Source of the DNA: Micromonospora haikouensis | GTDB lineage: Bacteria; Actinomycetota; Actinomycetes; Mycobacteriales; Micromonosporaceae | Length of the DNA: 64,000 bases | NCBI RefSeq assembly: GCF_900091595.1 | Contig: NZ_FMCW01000015.1 | Coordinates: forward strand, 1-64,000 | Direction of reading: 5' to 3' | Part shown: in pieces, positions 15,420 to 22,644 of the stretch | How positions within the stretch are numbered: position 1 is the first letter of the stretch | How the letters are laid out: each line of letters begins with the position of its first letter | Translations under genes and position numbers: made by a program | The notes under the pieces: model-generated | What the model was told of the DNA's origin: nothing | What the model saw: only the letters and a program-made list of their open reading frames with translations | Database searches by the model: none

Positions 15420-17300
15420 TCAGTCGGTCCTGGCGAGGTCCCGGAAGACGGTGAGCGTGGCCGGGTCGTCGATGGTGGCCGGCACCGGCTCGTCGCGCCC
15501 CTCCACCAGCCCACGCATGGTGCGGCGCAGGATCTTGCCGGAGCGGGTCTTCGGCAGCGCCGGCACGACGGTCACCCGGCGGAACGCGGCGACCGGGCCG
15601 ATCCGCTCCCGCACCAGGGCCACCAGCGCGGCGGCGAGGGCGTCCGGTTCCACCTCGACGCCGGCCTTGAGCACCACGTACCCGCTGGGCACCTGGCCCT
15701 TCAGCGCGTCGGCGACGCCGATCACCGCGCACTCGGCCACCGCCGGGTGCCCGGCCAGCACCTCCTCCATCGCCCCGGTGGAGAGTCGGTGCCCGGCCAC
15801 GTTGATCACGTCGTCGGTGCGGCCCATCACGTACAGGTAGCCGTCGGCGTCGAACCGGCCGCCGTCGCCGGTCAGGTAGTAGCCGTCGAAGGTGCTCAGG
15901 TACGACCGCACGTACCGCTCGTCGTCGCCCCAGAGGGTCGGCAGGCAGCCCGGCGGCAGCGGCAGCCTGATCACGATCGAGCCGTCGACGCCCGCCGGCA
16001 CCTGTTCGCCCCGCGAGTCGACCACCCGCACGTCGTAGCCGGGGACCGGCACCGACGGCGAGCCGGCCTTGATCGGCAGCGGTTCGAGGCCGCGCGGGTT
16101 CGCCGCCACCGGCCAGCCCGTCTCGGTCTGCCACCAGTTGTCCACCACCGGCACGCCCAGCCGCGCCCCGGCCCAGGCGAAGGTGTCCGGGTCGAGCCGC
16201 TCCCCGGCCAGGAACAGCGTGCGCAGGCTGGTCAGGTCGTACCGGCGGATGCGGGTGCCGTCCGGGTCCTGGCGGCGGATCGCCCGGATCGCGGTGGGAG
16301 CGGTGAACAGGGCGGCCACCCGGTGCTGGGAGACGACCCGCCAGAACGCCCCCGCGTCCGGGGTGCCGACGGGCTTGCCCTCGTAGAGCACCGTGGTCGC
16401 CCCGGTGAGCAGCGGGCCGTACACGATGTAGGAGTGGCCGACCACCCAGCCGACGTCGGAGGCGGCCCAGAAGACGTCGCCCGGCCCGATGTCGAAGACG
16501 TTGGCCATCGACCAGCGCAGCGCCACCGCGTGCCCGCCGTTGTCGCGTACGACGCCCTTGGGTCGGCCGGTGGTGCCGGAGGTGTACAGCACGTAGAGCG
16601 GGTCGGTGGCGGCGACGGGGACGCAGTCGGCGGGCTCGGCCCCGTCGAGGGCGTCGTCCCAGCTGACGTCGCGGCCGGGGGTCAGCGGGGCGGGATGCTG
16701 GGGCCGCTGCACGATCACGCACCACTGCGGGGCGTGCTCGGCCTCGGCGAGGGCCGCGTCGAGGATCGGGTGGTAGGGCACGATCCGGTCCACCTCGATG
16801 CCGCACGAGGTGGCCACGACGACCTTGGGCCGGGCGTCGTCGATGCGGACGGCCAGCTCGTGCGTGGCGAAGCCACCGAACACCACCGAGTGCACCGCGC
16901 CGATCCGGGCGCAGGCCAGCATGGCGACCACCGCCTCCGGGACCATCGCCAGGTAGAGCAGCACCCGGTCGCCCCGGCCGACCCCGAGCCGGCGCAGTGC
17001 CCCGGCGAACCGGGCGGTCGCATCAAGCAGCTCGGCGTACGTGTAGGTGCGGGTGACGCCGGTGACCGGGCTGTCGTGGATCAACGCCGGCTGGTCGCCC
17101 CGCCCCGCCGCCACGTGCCGGTCCAGGGCGTTGTGGCAGGTGTTCAGCTCCCCGTCGGGGAACCAGCGGTACAGCGGGGCCCGGGTGTCGTCGAGGATCC
17201 GCTGCGGGGGCCGGTGCCAGTCGATCTCCGCCGCCGCGTCCCGCCAGAATCCCGTCGGGTCGGCGATGCTCCGCTCGTACGCTGCTCGATACGCGCCCAT
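15420..17300 (-). CDS. prpE: Propionyl-CoA synthetase-type acyl-CoA ligase
   Basis: A 626-residue ANL-family ligase. It shows the P-loop YTSGTTGRPKG, the WWQTETGWP motif, YLTGDGG and the catalytic lysine in RSGKILRR near the C-terminus. The N-terminal ACS domain (FWRDAAAEIDWHRPP) and length match PrpE and its relatives, which activate propionate, though acetate or short branched acids are possible. The start MGAYRAAYERS is the family-typical opening. It is monocistronic between convergent and divergent neighbours. Confidence 0.9.
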   Translation of the reverse strand: MGAYRAAYERSIADPTGFWRDAAAEIDWHRPPQRILDDTRAPLYRWFPDGELNTCHNALDRHVAAGRGDQPALIHDSPVTGVTRTYTYAELLDATARFAGALRRLGVGRGDRVLLYLAMVPEAVVAMLACARIGAVHSVVFGGFATHELAVRIDDARPKVVVATSCGIEVDRIVPYHPILDAALAEAEHAPQWCVIVQRPQHPAPLTPGRDVSWDDALDGAEPADCVPVAATDPLYVLYTSGTTGRPKGVVRDNGGHAVALRWSMANVFDIGPGDVFWAASDVGWVVGHSYIVYGPLLTGATTVLYEGKPVGTPDAGAFWRVVSQHRVAALFTAPTAIRAIRRQDPDGTRIRRYDLTSLRTLFLAGERLDPDTFAWAGARLGVPVVDNWWQTETGWPVAANPRGLEPLPIKAGSPSVPVPGYDVRVVDSRGEQVPAGVDGSIVIRLPLPPGCLPTLWGDDERYVRSYLSTFDGYYLTGDGGRFDADGYLYVMGRTDDVINVAGHRLSTGAMEEVLAGHPAVAECAVIGVADALKGQVPSGYVVLKAGVEVEPDALAAALVALVRERIGPVAAFRRVTVVPALPKTRSGKILRRTMRGLVEGRDEPVPATIDDPATLTVFRDLARTD

Positions 17301-17518
17301 CGGGCCATGATCGCCGGGGGCGGCGGGTGAGGACGACGGCCGATCGGCTCCGGTGCGCCGGACGTACCCCCCGGGTCGCCGAACGGCGCTGCGGCCGCGC
17401 GCCGAACCCGGGCCGGACGGTCGGCCGGTCCCGCCGGGGCGGATGAAGGCCCGCCGGGTGGGTATGCGGCGTCGGCCTGGTGAGGAACGGCCCGCGTCGC
17501 GCGGGCCGCGACGGCGAC

Positions 17519-17554
17519 GCCCGGGCGGCCCGGCCCACGGCCGACCGCCCGGGC
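17519..17554 (-). terminator. Hairpin after the 184-residue membrane protein gene
   Basis: A 10-bp perfect stem GCCCGGGCGG/CCGCCCGGGC with a 16-base loop lies 12 bases downstream of the stop at 17566. The rest of 17301-17565 (265 bases) shows nothing else beyond GC-rich spacer that should hold the prpE promoter. Confidence 0.5.
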
Positions 17555-17565
17555 GCACCGGGGAC

Positions 17566-18120
17566 TCAGTTGCCGGTGACCCAGTTCCAGGCGGAGACCA
17601 CCCACTCGGTCTGCTGGAGGTAGGCGACCCCCAGGCCGACCAGGAAGACGGCCGTCACCAGGTGGGCGCCGCGCGCGCTGCGCCGGACCCGCCCGAGCTG
17701 CCGCTCCAGGACGACCCGGCCGAGCAGCCGGGACAGCCCGAACAGACCGGCGGCGACCAGCAGGCTCAGCAGGAAGGTGAGCACCGGCGCGCCCAGGTTG
17801 CCCCGCCCGGAGATGGCCCAGATGCCCCAGCAGACGAAGGCGAAGAGGGCACCGGCGGCGCTCCACTCGCCGCCGACCCGGAGCTGGTTGAGGTGCCAGC
17901 TCAGCGGCCGGCGGGGCGCCGACACGTTGGACCACTGCCCATCGTGCCCGTCGTGGCCGCCGTGCTCGACGGTGGGGAACTGCTCGGTGCGCGGCGGGCG
18001 CCGCTGGCCGACGGACGCCACGCCCCGGCGGAAGGCGTCGGGCTGCGGCGGCACCCCGACACCCGGCTGCGGCGGCACCTCGACCGTGCGCTCCGCCCAC
18101 GGCTGTGTCTGGTCTGCCAT
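17566..18120 (-). CDS. Membrane protein with disordered N-terminus
   Basis: A 184-residue protein: a polar Pro/Gln-rich N-terminal 70 residues, then a GAPRRPLSWHLNQLRVGGEW-like juxtamembrane stretch and three predicted helices at about 90-110, 113-133 and 155-173. The order suggests a cytoplasmic tail followed by a three-helix membrane domain. I do not recognise the family. The start at 18120 follows an AGGGGGAGGA ribosome binding site. It is divergent from the acetyltransferase gene. Confidence 0.8.
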   Translation of the reverse strand: MADQTQPWAERTVEVPPQPGVGVPPQPDAFRRGVASVGQRRPPRTEQFPTVEHGGHDGHDGQWSNVSAPRRPLSWHLNQLRVGGEWSAAGALFAFVCWGIWAISGRGNLGAPVLTFLLSLLVAAGLFGLSRLLGRVVLERQLGRVRRSARGAHLVTAVFLVGLGVAYLQQTEWVVSAWNWVTGN

Positions 18121-18229
18121 CTCGTGTCCTCCCCCTGACCGATGCCGGCGTCGCCGGCCCGCCATCTCCGAGGGTAACCAGCCGGCAAATCCGCTCGCCC
18201 GTGCGTGCGCCGTGGGATAGACACGGGCG

Positions 18230-19462
18230 ATGACCGATACTGCGCTGCCGATCACCGTCGGCCGGGCCGGCGGCTTCGACGAGCTGGCCCGCCTGTTCGA
18301 GATCGCGTTCCACACCACCCTTCCCGCCGAGACGCGCGAGGCCGAGCGAAGCATCTGGGAGCCGCAGCGCAGCCTGCTGGTCTTCGACGGCGCGGACCTC
18401 GTCGCGTCCGCCGGGGCGTACACCCGGGAACTGACCGTGCCGGGGGCGGTCGTCCCCGCCGCCCACGTGACCATGGTCGCGGTGCTGCCCACCCACCGCC
18501 GCCGCGGCCTGCTCACCCGGCTCATGCGCCGGCAGCTGCGCGAGGTGCGCGACGCCGGCCGGGAGCCGGTGGCCGTGCTGTGGGCCAGCGAGGGCCGGAT
18601 CTACCCCCGCTTCGGCTACGGCCTCGCCGCCCAGCAGCTCGCCGTCGAGTGCACCACCACCGAGCTGCGGCTGCCCGCCCCGACCGCCGCCGAGGGCCGG
18701 CTGCGCCTGGACCGCCCGGCCGCGCGGCAGGCCGAGCTGGCCCGGGTGTACGACCGGCAGCGCGCCGACCGCCCCGGCTGGTCCGACCGGGACGACCGGT
18801 GGTGGCGGTACGTGCTCGGTGACCCGGCCGACCAGCGCGACGGCGCGACGGAGCGGCGGGTGCTGCTGCACGAGGCCCCGGACGGCGAGGTCGACGGGTA
18901 CGCGCTGTGGCGCTCCCGGCTCAGCCAGGACGCGGGTGGCGTGTGCGGGGTGACCGTCGTCGACGAGGTGGTGGCCGAGAACGCGACGGCCCGCCTGGCG
19001 CTGTGGCGGCTGCTGCTCTCGCTCGACCTGACCCGCCGGCTGTCCTACCGGGGGCCGGTGGACGATCCGCTGCTGCGCCTGGTCAACGAGCCGCGGCGGC
19101 TGGAGCCCCGGGTGTCCGAAGCGCTGTGGGTGCGGGTGGTGGACGTGCCGGCCGCCCTCGCCGCCCGCCGGTACGCCGCCGTCGTCGACATGGTGGTCGA
19201 GGTGACCGACGAGCTGCTGCCGGAGAACGCGGGGCGCTGGCGGCTGACCGGCGGCCCGGACGGCGCCCGCTGCGTGCCCGCCGACGCCCCGGCCGACCTG
19301 GCCTGCGACGTGCGGGCGCTCGGCGAGCTGTACCTGGGCGGGGTGGGGATCACCACGCTCGCCGACGCCGGGCGGGTCGCCGAGCTGCGCCCCGGTGCGC
19401 TCGCCGCCGCCGGCCCGGCCTTCTCCTGGCACCGGGCCCCGTCGGGGATGGGCGTCTTCTGA
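18230..19462 (+). CDS. Eis-type GNAT N-acetyltransferase
   Basis: A 410-residue protein of the enhanced intracellular survival family: a first GNAT domain with VTMVAVLPTHRRRGLLTRLM (acetyl-CoA P-loop), the YPRFGYG motif, a second degenerate GNAT domain, and a C-terminal sterol-carrier-like domain ending in the conserved free carboxylate region MGVF. Eis enzymes acetylate amines of aminoglycosides, peptides or proteins. The length and the C-terminal Phe match the family. ATG 18230 has no strong ribosome binding site. Confidence 0.92.
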   Translation: MTDTALPITVGRAGGFDELARLFEIAFHTTLPAETREAERSIWEPQRSLLVFDGADLVASAGAYTRELTVPGAVVPAAHVTMVAVLPTHRRRGLLTRLMRRQLREVRDAGREPVAVLWASEGRIYPRFGYGLAAQQLAVECTTTELRLPAPTAAEGRLRLDRPAARQAELARVYDRQRADRPGWSDRDDRWWRYVLGDPADQRDGATERRVLLHEAPDGEVDGYALWRSRLSQDAGGVCGVTVVDEVVAENATARLALWRLLLSLDLTRRLSYRGPVDDPLLRLVNEPRRLEPRVSEALWVRVVDVPAALAARRYAAVVDMVVEVTDELLPENAGRWRLTGGPDGARCVPADAPADLACDVRALGELYLGGVGITTLADAGRVAELRPGALAAAGPAFSWHRAPSGMGVF

Positions 19463-19528
19463 CACCCTGGTTGCGTCGGGCCGGCCCGGGCGGGGCGCGG
19501 GGGCGGTCCCGGGCGGTACGGTCGACGG

Positions 19529-19855
19529 ATGGGTGACGCGGAACGACGGCGACGCCGGTCGAGGCACCACACCGACGGCGAGACCCCGGCCGCCGCCACG
19601 GCCGGCACGCAGGACGTGGCGGCCGAGCCGCCGCGCCGCCGGCCCGCCCCCGGCGGCGACGACCGGGACGGCGGCGAACGGGGCCTGCGCGGCCTGGTCG
19701 GCCCCGGCTCCTCGCAGGTGGGGCCCCGGGCGGCGATGCGGGCCCGGGACGCCGCCCGGCCGACCGAGGCGGACCTGGCCGAGGCGGAGCAGCGGGTGGT
19801 CGTCGTCCGGCGCAACTGGGTGCCCCGCGAGGACCTGCCCCGCTCCGGCCGCTGA
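19529..19855 (+). CDS. Small disordered basic protein
   Basis: A 108-residue, Arg/Pro/Ala-rich protein with no hydrophobic segment. Only the last 40 residues (ARPTEADLAEAEQRVVVVRRNWVPREDLP) look able to fold. The family is not recognised. Codon use matches neighbouring genes and it fills the gap between the acetyltransferase and rpiB, but the start and even the reality of the gene are less certain. Confidence 0.5.
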   Translation: MGDAERRRRRSRHHTDGETPAAATAGTQDVAAEPPRRRPAPGGDDRDGGERGLRGLVGPGSSQVGPRAAMRARDAARPTEADLAEAEQRVVVVRRNWVPREDLPRSGR

Positions 19856-19888
19856 GCTGCGCGGGGCGGGGCAGGTCCTCGCGCCGGG

Positions 19889-20356
19889 TCAGGGCAGCTC
19901 GGGCAGCTCGCGGGTCTGCTCGTACGCGGCGACCTGCTCGATCCGCCGGGCGTGCCGGGGGTTGCCGGAGAACGACGTGGTGAGGAACGCCTCGACGATG
20001 GCGGTCGCCTCGTCCAGGGTGTGCTGGCGGGCGCCGACGGCCACGATGTTCGCGTCGTTGTGCTCCCGGCCGAGCTGGGCCGTGTCGATGTTCCAGGCCA
20101 GCGCCGCCCGGACGCCGGCGACCTTGTTCGCGGCGATCTGCTCGCCGTTGCCCGAACCGCCGATGACGACGCCGAGGCTGCCCGGATCGGCGACCACCCG
20201 GGTGCCCGTGTGCAGGCAGAACGCCGGGTAGTCGTCGTCCGGGTCGAAGACGTGCGGCCCGACGTCGACCACCTCGTACCCCTGCTTGGCGAGGTGGCTG
20301 GCCAGGTGCACCTTCAGCTCGAAACCGGCGTGGTCGGATCCCAGATAGACGCGCAT
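19889..20356 (-). CDS. rpiB: Ribose-5-phosphate isomerase B
   Basis: A 155-residue RpiB-type sugar isomerase interconverting ribose 5-phosphate and ribulose 5-phosphate in the pentose phosphate pathway. The SDHAGFELK phosphate-binding start and GGSGNGEQIAANK loop are visible. The latter carries Glu72 in place of the catalytic Cys of E. coli RpiB, as in the M. tuberculosis enzyme, where that Glu is the base. The start MRVYLGSDHAG is fixed by the fold. Confidence 0.95.
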   Translation of the reverse strand: MRVYLGSDHAGFELKVHLASHLAKQGYEVVDVGPHVFDPDDDYPAFCLHTGTRVVADPGSLGVVIGGSGNGEQIAANKVAGVRAALAWNIDTAQLGREHNDANIVAVGARQHTLDEATAIVEAFLTTSFSGNPRHARRIEQVAAYEQTRELPELP

Positions 20357-20447
20357 ACCGCGCAGTCTGTCAGGCCGGCTCACGCGCCGACGCGCGGGCG
20401 GCGGCGCGGAGCCGGTTTTTGCACAGAAGCGCAGTTCAGGGTGTTGC

Positions 20448-21647
20448 TCAGCGGGGCAGCTCGGCCACCACGAGGCCGCCGCGGGCCTTCGGGGTGAACC
20501 AGGTGCTCTTGCGCGGCATCTTCTCCCGGGCCAGGTTCACCGCGACGAAGTCGTCGACGGTCACCGGGGCGATCAGCACGGCCAGCTCGGCCCGGCCCGC
20601 CTCGACCTCGCCGGTCAGCCAGCTCGCCGGGTAGTCGCCGCCGACGTACGTGATCCGCTTGTCGCCGGGGTCGAGGCCGAGCGCGTCGCGCAGCAGCACC
20701 CGCTCGACCAGGGCGTGGTCGAGGTTCTCCAGCCGGCCGCCGTCGACGTGCGGCAGGCGCACCGCGTACCCCTGGTCGGGGAGCCGGAGCGCGACGGTGC
20801 CGCCGGCCGTCGGGACCTCGACCGGGCCGTCGACCGGCTCGACCTCGGCCCCGGCGGCGCGGAGCCGGTCGAGCAGCTCGGCCGGGGTGACGGTCAGCTC
20901 GCTGACCAGCCGGTTGTAGGGCTGGATGGCGACCGACGCGGGGGTGGTCACCACGGCCAGGAAGCGGGGCAGGCCGCCGGTCTGGGCGGCGAGGCTGCGG
21001 TGGTTGCCGTCGGCGACCACCAGCTCGCCGCCGCCGGCGAGCGCGGTCAGCGCGTCCTGCTCCGGGCCGGGGCCGAGCAGCCACACGGCGTGCGTGCGCC
21101 CGGCCTGATCGGTGTCGGTCGCGGCGGGCGCGCCGGCCGTCTCGGTCGCCGCCGCGAGCGCGGCGTGCAGCTCGTCGCCCCGGCCGGTCTGGAGCAGGAG
21201 TACGGGCGAGAGCAGGTGCCCGAGCGCCTCGGCGAGCGCGACCCGCTCCCGGACCTTGGCGATGAACACGTCCTCGTTGCGGATGACCAGGCCCGGCTCG
21301 TCGGCGCTGGTGGAGATCTGGTCGGTGTCGACCATGGCGAACATCCCGTACGCGGTCTCCTCCCCCGGCGCGCTGATCCGGTAGAGGACCACGACCTGCT
21401 CGGCCGGGGTGTAGCTGCCGTCGGCCTTCGCCTCGGCGAGCCGGGTCACCGCGTCGGGCAGCGCGTCGAGGAACGACTTCCCCAGGCTCTCCGGGGCCCG
21501 GTGGGGCATCTCGATGCCGAGGGCACTGTGCGGGTTCGCCTCGATGATCGCGGTGATCTCCGCGTCGTCGGCGAACTCGTCGTAGTTCTGCGCGCCGGTG
21601 CCGCCAGTGGTGATCCAGGCCCGGGCGATCGGATGCACGACCGTCAT
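20448..21647 (-). CDS. DUF1015-family protein
   Basis: A 399-residue cytoplasmic protein of the DUF1015 family, recognised by the ADGNHRSLAA motif and the overall layout. The biochemical role is unknown to me. It starts at MTVVHPIARAW. It lies between rpiB and the DsbA-like gene on the same strand but is separated from the latter by a 19-bp hairpin and a dispersed repeat, so it probably has its own promoter. Confidence 0.85.
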   Translation of the reverse strand: MTVVHPIARAWITTGGTGAQNYDEFADDAEITAIIEANPHSALGIEMPHRAPESLGKSFLDALPDAVTRLAEAKADGSYTPAEQVVVLYRISAPGEETAYGMFAMVDTDQISTSADEPGLVIRNEDVFIAKVRERVALAEALGHLLSPVLLLQTGRGDELHAALAAATETAGAPAATDTDQAGRTHAVWLLGPGPEQDALTALAGGGELVVADGNHRSLAAQTGGLPRFLAVVTTPASVAIQPYNRLVSELTVTPAELLDRLRAAGAEVEPVDGPVEVPTAGGTVALRLPDQGYAVRLPHVDGGRLENLDHALVERVLLRDALGLDPGDKRITYVGGDYPASWLTGEVEAGRAELAVLIAPVTVDDFVAVNLAREKMPRKSTWFTPKARGGLVVAELPR

Positions 21648-21718
21648 GTCCGCTGACGCTACCGCCGCGGGGTTACGCCGCGGGCCGCACCCCACCCGAG
21701 TCCACCAACTGAACGGGG

Positions 21719-21758
21719 CCCCGCCGGTCGCGCCGCCTGGGCGGCGCGACCGGCGGGG
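21719..21758 (-). terminator. 19-bp perfect hairpin after the DsbA-like gene
   Basis: Arms 21719-21737 and 21740-21758 are perfectly complementary, with only a TG loop. It abuts the dispersed repeat at 21759. Position suggests a terminator for the DsbA-like gene, and the element would be extremely stable as RNA. Confidence 0.65.
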
Positions 21759-21810
21759 GTGAGAGGGGAACCCTTCTCTGCCGCAGGCGTTAAGAAGGGG
21801 CCCTTCCTTA
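21759..21810 (-). repeat. Dispersed palindromic repeat, copy A
   Basis: Minus-strand sequence begins TAAGGAAGGGCCCCTTCTTA and continues through a short spacer to a partly complementary second arm. The first three bases are the TAA stop codon of the DsbA-like gene. It is one of five related elements (others at 25994, 37675, 52194 and 53071). Confidence 0.85.
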
Positions 21811-22431
21811 CTCGAAGCTGGGGCCGACCTCGCGGGAGCGCTTCAGCTCGTAGAAGCCGGGCGTGCCGGCGACCAGCAGGACGCCGTCCCAGAGCCGGCC
21901 GGCGGCCTCCCCCTTCGGGCGCGGGGTGACCACCGGGCCGAAGAACGCCACCGGCGAGCCGTCCGGGCCCGGCGCGTGGATCACCGGGGTGCCCACGTCC
22001 TGGCCGACCGGCCGCATGCCCGCCTCGTGGCTGGCCCGCAGCGCCTCGTCGTAGTCGGTGGAGTCGGCGGCGTCGGCCAGCTCCGGGCCCAGCCCGGCGT
22101 CGGCGAGCGCGGCCACGTACAGGTCCCGGCCCAGCTCCTCCTTGCCCAGGTGGATGCGGGTGCCCAGCGCCGTGTAGAGGGCGCGGACGGCGTCGGGGCC
22201 GTGCTGCTGCTGCACGGCGACGCACACCCGCACCGGGCCCCAGCCGGCCTGCATGAGCTGCTGGTACTGCTCGGGCACGTCCCGGCCCTCGTTGAGCACC
22301 GACAGGCTCATCACGTGGAAGCGGACGTCCACGTCGCGGACCTGTTCCACCTCCAGCAGCCAGCGGGAGGTCACCCACGCCCAGGGGCAGATGGGGTCGA
22401 ACCACATGTCGACGGCGACACGGTCGGTCAC
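21808..22431 (-). CDS. DsbA-family oxidoreductase with single active-site cysteine
   Basis: A 207-residue thioredoxin-fold protein of the DsbA/FrnE type, cytoplasmic. The active-site motif is CPWA (Cys15), lacking the second cysteine of the CPWC form known from the M. tuberculosis homologue Rv2466c, a mycothiol-linked reductase. It also carries VGTPVIHAP, the cis-Pro loop. The GTG start (VTDRVAVDMWFDP) has AAGGGA upstream; the ATG nine codons in would remove the first strand. It is divergent from pepN, as in mycobacteria. The stop codon is supplied by repeat copy A. Confidence 0.88.
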   Translation of the reverse strand: MTDRVAVDMWFDPICPWAWVTSRWLLEVEQVRDVDVRFHVMSLSVLNEGRDVPEQYQQLMQAGWGPVRVCVAVQQQHGPDAVRALYTALGTRIHLGKEELGRDLYVAALADAGLGPELADAADSTDYDEALRASHEAGMRPVGQDVGTPVIHAPGPDGSPVAFFGPVVTPRPKGEAAGRLWDGVLLVAGTPGFYELKRSREVGPSFE

Positions 22432-22644
22432 GTGAGGTTCCCTTCGCGACGGGAGGGCCGAAAGCCGGCGCCTCGTCCCTCGATCCTCACCCCACGGCGC
22501 ATCGACCGGTAGCGGAATGAGAGCGTGAGCTCGACCACCGCGAGGTGCCCTCGCATGGAAGACTCGGATCGGAACCGGTCGCCACGAGCGAGCGGTGGGC
22601 TGGCGCCGCGGCGGCGCACGGCGAGAGTGGGATGGAGACGAACA

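Noticed and set aside
15420..19855. Possible biosynthetic gene cluster around the acyl-CoA ligase and acetyltransferase
   Set aside because: No PKS, NRPS, terpene or RiPP core gene is nearby; the ligase is a propionyl-CoA-synthetase type and the acetyltransferase is Eis-like.
20380..21084. Minus-strand frame antisense/alternate to the DUF1015 gene
   Set aside because: Pro/Arg-rich alternative frame of a gene with the recognised ADGNHR motif.
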